From NCBI GenBank assembly GCA_023213315.1, contig JAKCPI010025072.1:1-64000 (forward strand): a stretch of 64,000 nucleotides of DNA, in the 5' to 3' direction. Below the pieces are notes generated by a model. That model saw only the letters and a program-made list of their open reading frames with translations. It was not told where the DNA came from and searched no databases. Position 1 is the stretch's first letter. Each line of letters starts with the position of its first letter. This document shows, piece by piece, positions 20,560 to 32,700 of this stretch. The translations under genes were made by a program, and so were the position numbers. This DNA comes from Euborellia annulipes. Taxonomy: Eukaryota > Arthropoda > Insecta > Dermaptera > Anisolabididae.

Positions 20560-21254
20560 TCACTTTATGCCTAAAATTTATTTTTTAAGACTAGCATAAT
20601 CTGAAAGGTGAAAAAATGTTTTTTTTTATTGTGTATATGCGGTGAGAAATAGAAAAAAATTAATGTGTGGTTTTATGAAAGCACGATGCAAGTGAAACTT
20701 TTTTTCGGATCGTAGGGCGTTTAACTGAAAATTATTTAATTAAGGGTATTAAAATCGCGTTTTTAATCTTAATTTAATAATTGGAAAATGGGAATGATAA
20801 TGGGAAATCAATTGGCGTATGTTAAATTAAAAACTGAGAAAAATATTTATTTAGTATTTGAATCATTTTAAATTATTTTAAAAATTATATTTTATCAATT
20901 TAAAATTAAAATTAAATCTCAATTATTTTTTTATAATTCGTCATATATATTAAATTTCAACTTTCCTATTTTTGTCGTTATGGCTTGTGACGTCATAACT
21001 TGTAGGACGTCACGGCTTGTAACGCGACATGCTGATAGAGAAACGAAAAAATTTGTGTCGATCAAAATAAAGTTTCACTTTAAAAAAAAAAAAACCTGGA
21101 TATTATTAAATCACGAATTTAAACGATCGAAGATTTTGTCCAGCTTTATCGTTTTTGGGTAAAAGAACCAAAAAAGATGGTGGTATATACATCGAGAGGG
21201 GAAAACAAATCAATGTAGCCATTGAGACCATCAATTTTTAAATATTCTTAAACA
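20560..21254. other. No gene seen; AT-rich spacer
   Basis: No coding frame or repeat boundary was recognised. A short cgtcataacttgtaggacgt block near 20,990-21,015 repeats a gtcac/cttgta motif imperfectly. The 3' untranslated region of the THAP gene probably occupies the right end. Confidence 0.3.
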
Positions 21255-22316
21255 TCAGTGGATCTTATATCCGATACTATATCTACAACCTTTGGATTCC
21301 CTATTAGCACGTTCTGGAGAGTTGTTAGCGTTTCCTGCTTCTATGCTCATCTTGTTTGGAGGTTTCACGTGAGATGAATTTCCCAAAGCTGTTCTTCTAT
21401 CACCTAAAAATTTAAAAATTTATTTAAAATAAATAAAAATTATGGACGTTTTCTTTTTTGTACAAAGACGATAACAGAAGAAGCCAGTTGTAGATTAGAT
21501 AATAACTGGTACAGTGAGAGACAATATTAAGTCCCAAGCATGCGTTTTATACTTGTTTTTATAAAAAAAAAATTAAAATTTTTATTGGGAAATTTTCTAA
21601 GTTTGAACCATGAAGTTTCCATTAAAAAATAACTAAGCGTTTCGGACTAATTTAAATTTCTTTTAGTTAGAAGTACAAGATTAAAATAAAATAATAATTT
21701 ATATATCTAACACCAAGACAAATTAGAGTAATTGAGAAGTACTTACGATGTTTTTTAGTATTAGGCGGCAATAAGGTTGGAACGGCTCCCAAATGAAGCA
21801 AAGGTCTTGGTGGTGATGTTTTCTTGTAAGCACCCAAATCAAAATGGTCCGAACAAACTATAAACTTTTCAACCTTTGTATCCAATTGGCAAAATTGTTT
21901 CCATTTCATACGCCTTAAATTAAATTAAAAACCATGAAATGTAGTAGACATTTTCACGAGTATTTAATATTAATTTAAAAATTTGAACCAGATTTTTGAA
22001 TTTCAACAGATTAATATCGAAATGAAAAATGGAGAAAATTTTATAGAGATCCTTTGAAGAAAAATATCAGTCTGATAACTAATTTTTTTAACCAAAGAGT
22101 TGGAGCATAAAATTTAATTTTATTTATTATTTTAAATGTTAAATGCAATTAGTAATTTTGTAAAATTCATATTATTTCTAATATCATCTCAAGTTTTATT
22201 GGCTGAAATATTTTTACTTACGTTTTTATATCTTTGGGTCCTGCAAAAAAGTGATGTTTTGTTTTAAATTTTCTTATTCTTTTGCATCCTTTTACACCGC
22301 AATGTCGACTACTCAT
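21255..22316 (-). CDS. Small THAP-domain protein, 136 residues, three exons
   Basis: THAP domains are C2CH zinc fingers of about 90 residues that bind DNA. The exons are 22,316-22,222, 21,913-21,747 and 21,403-21,255, joined by consensus donors (AAAAC/GTAAGT, CATC/GTAAGT) and TTTAAG and TTTTTAG acceptors, with phases that fit. The protein starts MSSRHCGVKGCKR (first Cys pair). The remaining ligands are in FIVCSDHFD (Cys-x2-His), and the domain closes with HLGAVPTL, matching the AVPT box that ends THAP domains. The remaining 55 residues are basic and Ser/Asn-rich, with no catalytic domain. It may be a host transcription factor or a domesticated P-element-type fragment. Confidence 0.75.
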
Positions 22317-22879
22317 TTTTTAAATATATTTATCACAGATCAAACATATATTATGCTATATATACAGGGTATATATACAGCACAGATCATACATATATCA
22401 AGATTGGACAGCAGTTTTCCACAAGTTTTGACGCCCTCTTACAGAAGTTTCTGCGAACTAACTTTGCGCGCAAAAATTAAACAGAAATTTTGTGTCAAAT
22501 TAACGCTCTCTATGGCCGCAGTTCCAACTAAACAGTAAGCGGTGGAAAAAAAAAACTCACCCACATGGGTTTTGAACTCAAGCTCGTATCGGAATCGTTG
22601 TTTGCAAATTCTAATATTTTACTCTCGCGTACACTGGTTTTGTTATTTTCTCATACCTTTTTAAGCTACTTAATTTGCAACTGTTAGGCCTAGTTTTAAT
22701 TTTTTTTTAAACGAAATCAAATTAAGGACAAGTAGTGTCTCTAAATTTGAATCTCAAATAACTTAGATATTTTAAAGAATTTTCCGACATTTTTTTTTTT
22801 TTTTTTTTTTATGAATGAAATTCATAAATTTTTTTTATGAATTATTTATTTATTTAATTATTTTAATTTTTTTTATTCG

Positions 22880-22990
22880 ATTAAGTTTAAGGTCTTTTAC
22901 GGCATAAGAGGCCATTTAGACCCCGTCTCTATATGATGCTAGATGTGAACCCTTGACCTTTGGTATCAGCAGTTCTCTACCTCTGAACCA
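22880..22990 (-). repeat. tRNA-derived SINE remnant
   Basis: On the minus strand a box A-like TGGTTCAGAGGTAGAG is followed about 35 bases later by a box B-like GGGTTCACATC. The body then reads ggtctaaatggcctcttatgcc. Related body fragments occur at about 41,780-41,830, 50,060-50,100 and 58,405-58,440, so it is a dispersed family. Confidence 0.55.
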
Positions 22991-24165
22991 ATAATAATTT
23001 ATTATAAATTGTAAAAAACTTATCTTTTGTAGGAAATCAAAATAAATAACCCCATTTCTTTTCAGATAAGATTTTTGTAGGGCTTCTCTTGACAATGGAT
23101 CGATTCTTTTCTGTTAAGAATATGGTCATATATAATATTGGTATTAAGAATAACACCAAGAAATATTATTTTAAAAAATATTTATGAAAAATCTTATATA
23201 TTGAAAAAGACCGTAACACAGATCATACAATCCTGAAATTAACTTTTGAAAATGTCATTCAAAACTCCCTGGCCTGGGACATCTATGGAGTAAATTTTGA
23301 ACTATTTCAGACAGCCCAGCGGTGCTCTCTGGTTATACCTTTGTGTAACTAAATAAAAACTTGAGGAAATTCTTCCCGTAGAGCTGTCCACCCCCTGATA
23401 TACGTATATATATTGCTGATTTTGCCAAAACAACAACAAAAAAAACTGTTTTTGAGTATAAAATGGTAAAAAATTTTAAATGTCAAATTTTTCCGCTAGA
23501 TAGCGTCGGTTTTTAAAAAGAAGATATGAAACTTGTGCCCATATTTATATATTTTGATACTAGCGCAACCAACGAGAATGGTTCTAACTAGTTTTTATTT
23601 AAACATTAATAAAAAAAATAGATCTTGAAAAATAATAATTTTTCCAAAATGCTCCAATTTTTCAATTTTCTTTTTTTTAAATATTAATGATATTTCTATT
23701 TTGTATAAGTCAAAGCCTAATATCTTGCCTTTGTGGATCTTTTAGAATGATAATTAAAATAAAATATATAAAATTTCTGCTTTCTCTTCTTTTTGAGATT
23801 TGAAATTCCTTCTCAAACATCAATAAATTATTTTTATATAAAATCTATAGTTTTTATTATTTACAGATTGTATAATACATTTATTTATTACTTGAATAAA
23901 TTTTATATTTATCAGAAGTTTTATAAAAAAAAAAAAAAAATTATTTTGATCAATTTTTTGGCGGGAGTGAATTATCTGTCAAAAACATCAGATCAATGAA
24001 TCATATCTGGGAATAAACATCCTATTTTTCAAGGTTAAAATAAACAAATTCGTGTTATGTTTATCAATGGTGTTATGTTAAATAATAGAAATTAAGTGTT
24101 TTTGACGCTATTATCTAATATCTTAATGACTTCATTTAAATAAATGTTTTTGTTTATTATTGATC
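22991..24165. other. Upstream region of the ankyrin gene; no gene seen
   Basis: The DNA is AT-rich with poly(A)/poly(T) tracts. No coding frame could be supported. The promoter of the ankyrin gene must lie near its right end, but no clear core element was recognised. Confidence 0.3.
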
Positions 24166-26671
24166 ATGTCAAGTAAAAGAACGAGTTTTCCTTCAAGGAG
24201 GAATAAAAAAATTAATAATCAGAGGAATGTTCTTCAAAATTATTTCTCTTCTAATAAATCGAATATCGATAACAACCCAACAAACTCCAATTCGTCGTCG
24301 GATTCCTCTTCATTCAAACAAAATAAAAAATCTACTACAACAACACAGAAATCAAAACGCAAACAATTTGAGACCCCGCAAAAGAACACTATATTGAATT
24401 ACTACACTTCACCAGCGAAGATGGAATCAAATAATGAATTAATTCCAAATTTTATGTGTAAAATCGAACCTGGGGCTTTGAGTGAGATGGCTCCAAGTGA
24501 ATCGTCATCTTCGTCGCCAATACCAAAGAAAAAAGCCGAAAAAGACTTTTCGGGACAAATCTTAGTGATATCAATAATTGTGATCAAAGTGATATGTCAT
24601 TTCAAATAAAACGCGAGGAGTCGTCAACTATTTCTATTTCTAGTCAAGAAAGCGTTGGAACAAATTCAAGTAATGAAGAGGAGGCCAAATTGATTTCCTT
24701 TGCTTTTCAAACTTGTTTATATGAATATTTTGATAATCATCACTTAAGATTAGGGCTAGCAAGGCCTTGGAGTCATTCCAATCACAATAAGGTAATTTTT
24801 TTGTTCCTTTGATTTTATCTTTAAGAGCCAATTTCGGTTATTTTAATTCTGACCATTTGAGCCTAATTTTTATCGAATCAAATAGTCTGGTGAAAACAAA
24901 ATTTTTCTTCTTATTTGCTCTGTAATATAGGAAAAATTTACAATAATCATTTGTCATTTATTAAAAATACAAAAAAATTTTATTTGAAATGATAATCAAG
25001 TTTTTATTTTATTTGTTTTATTTATTAATTAAAACTAGAGACTAGCTATCAGTAACTGCCACAAATATCTAAGCAACTATTTTAATTTAAATGTTGATGA
25101 GAATTAAGCAACTTTCAATTTTTATTAATTCAATTTATTATTTTCTTTTTTTAATTGTAATAAATTTTCTTTCAGCCTGAGAAATTTAAAGATAATTTAA
25201 TTTATTCAATACGAGATCTCTTAAATCAAAGTTTTTGCAAGAGAGCTTTCGATTTAATTAAAATCAATTCAACAAAATTTTATCCAAATGAAAAGATTTT
25301 TATTGAAATCATCGATATTTTTCTGGTTTGTTTTCATTATATAATTAATTTTTTATCATTAGTGGCAGGGGCGCCGGAACGAATTTGAATCAGGGGGGCA
25401 AAAAATTTTTTTTTTAGAAAATTAAAATAATTTAATATGTTCAAATAGTATAAACACAAAACAAATCTACTATAAAACTTTAAAAATTTTAAATAAAATC
25501 ACAATTTTAATAAAATTAAAATTTTAAAAAATTTGGTAGTGATTTTATCAAAAATTTTTGGAAAAAATTTGGAAAAAAATGAATTTCATACTCGTTTTAT
25601 TTTTTTTAATTTAAAAAATTTTATTTTTCAAAAGTAAAAATGCATCATTTTTAAAAATAAATGAAATAAAAGAAGAAATTTTGCCCCCCCTCTGTCCCCC
25701 CTATAGGATGCCAGGGGGGCAATGTACCCTTGCCCCCCCCAGTTCCGGCGCCTATGATTAGTGGAATCCCGATATTTCGTATTCCCGGCTAATTCATATA
25801 AATTTGCCATTCGAAATGGCGGGATTCTACTGTATATCAATGTTTTTATATTCTATATATATATATATATATGTTCTTGAAGGTTTCCGCGACCGGGTGT
25901 ATGCGAAGACAAGTTTTCTCGGGTTAAGTCGCGTGGGGTGCTGAGATTTACTCGACGTTTCGGCTCTCCTTTTGGAGCCATTTTCAAGAGAGAAGGAAGT
26001 TAGGAGGTAATGGTGGAGGGGGTTGTTTACGGGGTCGCAGTCTTCCTGGTCCCCAGGTCAATTTGGTGGATGACTCAGAGGCGTGGATTGGTCTCTGAGA
26101 ACTGGAGGAAGGTTGGGTGTGTGTAATTGTGTTCGGTTTAGGTTGACTACGGGGCCTCAATCTGCCTACTCCCCAAGTCGGTGTGTTGGTGGTGTGTTTG
26201 GTGGATGCCTCAGAGGTCTGGGTTTGTCTCTGAGGAATGGACAGTGGTTGGTTCTGTGTAATCGGGTTTGTGTTTGGTTTGGGTTGACTTTGGGGCCTCA
26301 ATCTGCCTACTCCCCAAGTCGGGGTGTTAGCTCTTGGTTCCCGGGGTCTCAACCTGCCTACTCCCCAGGCCGAGAGTAACTGTTACTCATCCACCAAACA
26401 CACCACCAACACACCGACGGGGGAGTAGGCAGGATTGAGGCCCCGTAGTCAAACCAACCGAACACAATTACACACCCAACCTTCCTCCAGTTCTCAGAGA
26501 CCAATCCACGCCTCTGAGTCATCCACCAATTGACCTGGGGACCAGGAAGACTGCGACCCAGCCAACCCTCCACCACTACCTCTAACTTCTCTCTTGAAAT
26601 GGCTCCAAAGGAGAGCCGAAACGTCGAGTAAATCTCAGCACCACGCGACCTAACCCGAGAAAATCTGTCTT

Positions 26672-26714
<43 letters not shown>

Positions 26715-29700
26715 TCTGGAAGGCTTCCACGGTGCATTGGAAAAAAGTTTTCGCATATATAGGCCTATACTGGTCCTATATGAAGATAAGTTTTTTCGCA
26801 TTGAGATTTACTCGTCGTTTCGATTCTCCTTTTGGACCCTTTTTCAAGAGTCTTGGGGATTATAATGGCAGGAGATGGATTGGTCACGGTGTTCCAGTTT
26901 TGCTGATCCAAAAGGGTCTAGAGCTCTTGAGGGAAGATCGTTGTGTGTAATTGTGTTTGTGTTTAGTTTGTCATCAGTACACACAACTCGTATTCACCAA
27001 GTTCATCTCTTTTTTTATTAATTGGGTGCACCCAATACCGTCTATTATTTTTACTGCTCTCATTCAGAGCTTCCTCTTCGTCAGAGCTACTCATGCTTTG
27101 AATTAACCGAACTGACTGCAGAAACATATACACAATACTGGATCGCCCGCCCATATTACGCTGCCTCTGTGGCATAGCAAAAACGTCGCTTAGAGTGCGC
27201 GTTGCAACGCGTTCCGTGTGTTTGGGCCTTTAATCCCACACTCCTTAAAATGGGTCCAAAAGGAGAATAGCCAGTCCAATATATATATATATTATACCAT
27301 ATTATTATCAATATAAGCTTATAATTAGGGTCCGACCGAAACTTGTATTTCCTATACAAAATTCATATCATTTTACCTTTTTTTTTTTTTTTTGAAATTT
27401 TTTTTTTTTTTTACAAAAAACACACTTTTTTCTCATTCGCACTCACACTCACACACACATTCACACAGTCTTTTCGGCAACTTAGGCCATTTATGACTTT
27501 AGACGATAAACGTTGTAATTAATATATATATTGGGGGTTCAGGCATTTCTATTTAAGCCATCTGGTATCCAAATGGCTTAAATAAAATCATCGGACTGCC
27601 TGGGGTCCGAACCCGCGACGTTCAGTATATGAGGTTAGCACGCTACCTACTACGCCAAACTCGGGTCTTACGCCCCTTTTCCACCGGGCGGAAAATTTTT
27701 TCTCCCACAAGTGCAAATTATTTGACCTTTTTATTGGCATGCGAATCTCATCCCATCTTTTTAGACTCAGGTTTCGGCTACTTTTTGGCCGAAACCGATA
27801 CCGAATATTCGGTCGGTTCCTACTTATAATATAAACTCTATTTCCTGCATGTCTAACCGCTCTTTAAACTAAAATGAAGACGCAGAAATAATGCTTTGAA
27901 TGCTATATACTAATTAGCCGGAAACGTTTCGGTGCATTTATTATTATGTATTCTCAGTCCATCAATTAATGTGACTAACTATGAGCAAATTATACACTAA
28001 TTAATGGACTGAAGATGGTTGATAATAAATGCACCGAAACGTTTCCGGCTAATTAGTAAATAGCATTCAGAGCCTTATTTCTTGGCTGCCTCTGCTTCTA
28101 TACATCCAGCCACAACTTCTACATCAATTTAAACTAAACTGTTATTTCTTGATGCGGAATTACTGATCATATTTTCAATATTTATTTTTTAGAAAACTCG
28201 AGATGATATTTTAAAAATTGAAGCAATAAATCTTTTAAAAAAATTAATTTCTAATTTTCCTATCAATGAATCATTTATGCGAGATGTTTATTTAAAATTA
28301 TTTCAGCTAACTCCACAATTGGTAAATATAATAATGCTGGATATCGAATATGCTAAGTTAAATTTTGTTGATTTGAATCTTTCTTTTTTTTTCAGAAGGA
28401 TTCCGAATCGAATGATAAAAATTTAATACTTTACTTGTTAGATCACTTAAAAGATGAATTATTATCTCAAAAAACAAGAAATCTGCAAGAGGAACAGCAG
28501 ATAATGAAAAAAGAACATTTCAGCAATTTGCCCCTCACTGAAAGGATCGCTCGTCTGCAAATTCTTCTCGATTTAATTGTGGATATTTTAGAAAACGAAT
28601 TTCTATTCTGGCTCGATCACGATTTTTCTATCTCACCACAAAATCAAAGCATTCCATTAGTTATTCGCTATTTTTATAATTGTGAAAATAATAAATTTGC
28701 AAACTTAAATACAAATACTTCAACGAGACTCTTAAATCTTATACTTACATTTACCTATAAAAATTCTACAATAAATTTCGTTCAGGTATTTAAAATACAT
28801 TTTTTTTTTTTTTTTTGGAGTCGGGAGGAATAAAACCAGCGTTGTCGAACACCTTTACACTTTTATTCTAAGCAGACGTTTCGGTAACCATAACGGTTGC
28901 CATCTTCAGTGCCAATGAAAGTTTTTTAAGGTGTCCCTGTCATATATGATAATATTGTAAAGTATAGGAAGCATCACCCTTGCCGAGCGCTGGTGCTTTC
29001 TATACTTTACAATATTATCATTTATGACAGGGACACCTTAAAAAAACTTTCATTGGCACTGAAGATGGCAACCGTTATGGTTACCGAAACGTCTCCTTAG
29101 AATAAAAGTGTAAAGGTGTTCGACAACGCTGGTTTTATTCCTCCCGACTCCAATCTCACATACTCAGCATACAATTTAATTTACAATTTTTTTTTTTATT
29201 TAATTTAAATAATTTTGTAATCTTTTTTTTAGCGATTAATTTCTCTAATTGGTGAATATATTAGCTTGCCTGAATTTAAAGCCAACTCAACGACTAAATA
29301 TCCATTTTTTGGGAATAATTTGCAAATATTTTGTAAAGAAATTTATGATATGTTAGCAGGTATATAAAATATTTTTATTTTAATAATAAAATGCATTACA
29401 AGAGCCAGCTTAAACGTTTTGCATTCGAGTACGAAAGTGGCGTAGCGATCTTAACTCGCGCCCGGGGCACAATACCTTTTTAGCGCCCCCCCCCCCCATT
29501 CGAAAACCATATATAATATTATAATGTAAAATATACAAAATTATTATATTACACTGGCACTAAATTTAAAATATATTTTCCAAAAATCAATTATAATAAA
29601 AATAAAAATTATCCAGCAATTTTTTGTTTTGCGGACCATTTGGCGCCCCTTTGTGAGTAGCGCCCGGGGCATGATGATCCCCCTTGCCTCCCCCCCCCCA

Positions 29701-32700
29701 CCCCCTCGCTATGCCACTGGTAATATGAGAACAAAAAGAGATTGGAATGAGATAAAGAAATGCATAAAAGTGAAATTGAGTTATAGGTGTATTAAAAGAT
29801 AAATAGCCCCCGGGTTTGGCGCAGTAGGTAGCGTGCCTACCTCCTATACCAAACGTCGCGGGTTCGGACCCCAGGCAGTCCGATGATTTTATTTAAGCCA
29901 TTTGGATACCAGATGCCTTAAATAGAAATGCCTGAACCCCCAATAGATATATTCATTACAACGGTTATCGTCAAAAGTCTTATATGACCTAAGTTACCGA
30001 AAAGACTGTGTGAATGTGTGAATGAGTGTGAGTGTGAATGAGAAAAAAGTGTGAATGTTTTTTTAAAAAGAAAGAAAAAAAATAAATATTTTATGCATAT
30101 TTTCTTTATCTCAGTCTCTTTTTAACTGTTATATTCAATGCACTAAATATGCAAACTCTCGTATATTACTGGATAAGTTAATTTAATTTTTTATTCTTTT
30201 CTTTTAAGATTTAAACAATAAAGAATTTCTTATTACCATTCGTCATTTCAAACAATCCTGGATTAAAATGTATTTATTGAATTATAAATTGTCATATTTT
30301 TTCAAGATCAATTTTGGACCTGCCAAGACTCTGGTAATTTTAATAAATTTTTAAGTAGAAGAAATTTCGATGGCTGAGTGTTAATTATTAGGAGTAGCAA
30401 GGTGTATGGCAGCCAGCAAATGATAAAGAAAACTCTATTTGATTATCGTCGACGTTTCGGGATCACGTCGATCCCATCTTCAGGACGATAAAATGTTGTT
30501 GTTGCTTAGATGGATGCAATTTTGGTTCATACAAAATAAATAAATTTGCATATACCATATAGATGTATATGAGAATTGTTGTAGGCATATGGGCTATATT
30601 TTTTTTTTATAACTTGTGGCAAATGTGCCCGAAACGATAGTACTGGCCAAGATTGAAGCAACAACAACATTTTATCGTCCTGAAGATGAGGTCGACGTGA
30701 TCCCGAAACGTCGACGATAATCAAATAGAGTTTTCTTTATCACTTGCTGGCTGCCATACACCTTTCTACTCCTAATTAATAAATTTCTTTATTTATAATT
30801 AAAAATAATATTTTATTTTAAATATTTCAGGAATATGCAATAAATTCATTAAATAGTTTCAAAAATGCATCAAATAATGTGAGAAATACAAAAAATTTTG
30901 AAAATTATGGAATGAATTTGAGAAAAAATATTAATAAAAAGAATGCTAAAGGTAAAAAAAAAAATTGAATTCTTATTTTTTTTATTAACCGAAAAAAGTT
31001 TGGGAATCCTGCTCTAGTATATATTGTTGTAGAAGAACTTGCTAATTGCATTTGAGGATCTTGTTAAACGATTTTTTCCGATTGTCCCCATGGTCGAATT
31101 ACTCCTTTATAAAGCGTTATTTTAATCCCTAATTGAAGGTCATCGCAGGCTACAAATCAAAATTGTTTGACTTTGTTATAAATACAGGGCGTTCCAAAAA
31201 GAATGCCCTGATTTTGACTATCACTAATTTTATTTAGAAAAATTGTACAAAAATGTCTCGATTTGTAATATTCTCACAAGTATTCTACATGGCTGCCATC
31301 CGGAACAAGGGGGCGATGTGGAGGCGGTATTCGAATTTCTCCCTAATATTTGCATCTTTCTGTGCCTGGCCCCCATGATGGGGTGACTTCTTTCTATCGG
31401 GGTATGTCAAGGATCAAGTCTTTGTTCCCCCGATGCCTACAACCTTGGAAGATTTGAAGACTCGCATCACTATGGCACTTCGGAAGGAATTCGAGTACCG
31501 CCTCGACGTCGTTCTTGATACGGGTGGCAGCCATGTAAAACATTTGTGAGAATATTACATTAGTTTTGTATTTAAATAAAGTTATTGACAGACAAAATCG
31601 GTGCATTCACTTATTATAATGTTTTTGAGGCTTTTTTTGGCTCATTACACGAGTGAGTCGTATTACTACATATATGTAGTATTAAAAACAAAGTAAAAAG
31701 AAATGTATATCACGAGGTTAACAGTGTAAAAGGGAGTATAAATATAAATAATTCCAGGCACTACAGTCACCGGTTCATATTAATTTATAATGAACGAACG
31801 CAACTTCAGGATTCCGCACAGGAAATACTCCAGGTTCTTTGCTTCGTTCACAGTGATTGTTGTGATGTCCTGGTGGTATCCATGTAATACCTTCAGTCTT
31901 TTAGGAGGTGGCAAATGTCTTCCGTTTGTTGCCGATTGCATATGGAGCAGACTTCCTGGGGTTTATTTTATATCTATTTACATTTATATGGAAATACATG
32001 ATTCTGGAGTTTGCCGCCGTTCTTGCCTGAAATACTTACTCTCATTTTGTTAATGTCCATGGGTAAGTTCAAAATTCCATTTGCCTCTCAGTGCATTCTT
32101 TTTGGAATACCCTGTATAATGTTAATATTTTTAACAACCTCATCTTTATACTGAATCGTTCTTGTGTCCTCTCAAAACTCGAATAATGCGCAAACAAGCT
32201 GAATTTATGTGAATGCGAAGAGAAAAAACGCCGATCCGCACAGTGAAACCTATCGGGTTGATTAAAAATTTAGATTTATTTAAATACGGATTTGCCCGAA
32301 ACGTCTGGACATTCAAAGGGAATTAAGAGCGTTTTATTTTTGGCTGCCTGCATTTTCACATCCTTCGTCAATATATTTTCAGCCATTAAATATTATTATA
32401 TCTAAATCCACTTTTAGCAATAACATGCAATACCGTATATTATTGTTTTTTAGGCGAAACTCGATTGCATATCGCTTCTCGGAAGAATTCATGTGATGAA
32501 GTGGCAAGTTTGCTTTCCACAAAAGGTATTAATGTCAACGCAGAAGATAATTTTAACTGGACTCCACTACATGAAGCATGCAATCATGGAAATTACAAAG
32601 TGGTTAAATTATTATTAAAATATCAACCATCGGATGAAGATTTATGTAAGTTTTTTTTTTATTTTGTCCCTTATTTTTTGCCCGCATACCAAACTAAATA

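Larger units (their letters stand above)
30382..30779. repeat. Palindromic element with two hammerhead motifs
   Basis: The arms run from aggagtagcaaggtgtatgg (left) to ccatacacctttctactcct (right) and cover most of intron 6 of the ankyrin gene. A roughly 150-base unique loop lies in the middle. Each arm carries a hammerhead motif; the left one is described at 30,443-30,491 and the right one at 30,672-30,720. Confidence 0.85.

Noticed and set aside
25984..26801. Open frames of 98-147 codons on both strands, proline- and glycine-rich
   Set aside because: They are translations of the tandem unit and its mirrored copy in the foldback element, overlap on both strands and have no splice context.
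29810..29900. tRNA gene
   Set aside because: Boxes A and B are good, but the acceptor stem does not pair and several other copies with the same tail exist, so it is a SINE.
32275..32310. Hammerhead near cccgaaacgtctgg
   Set aside because: Only the second half of the core is visible; no CTGANGA or stem I partner was found upstream.
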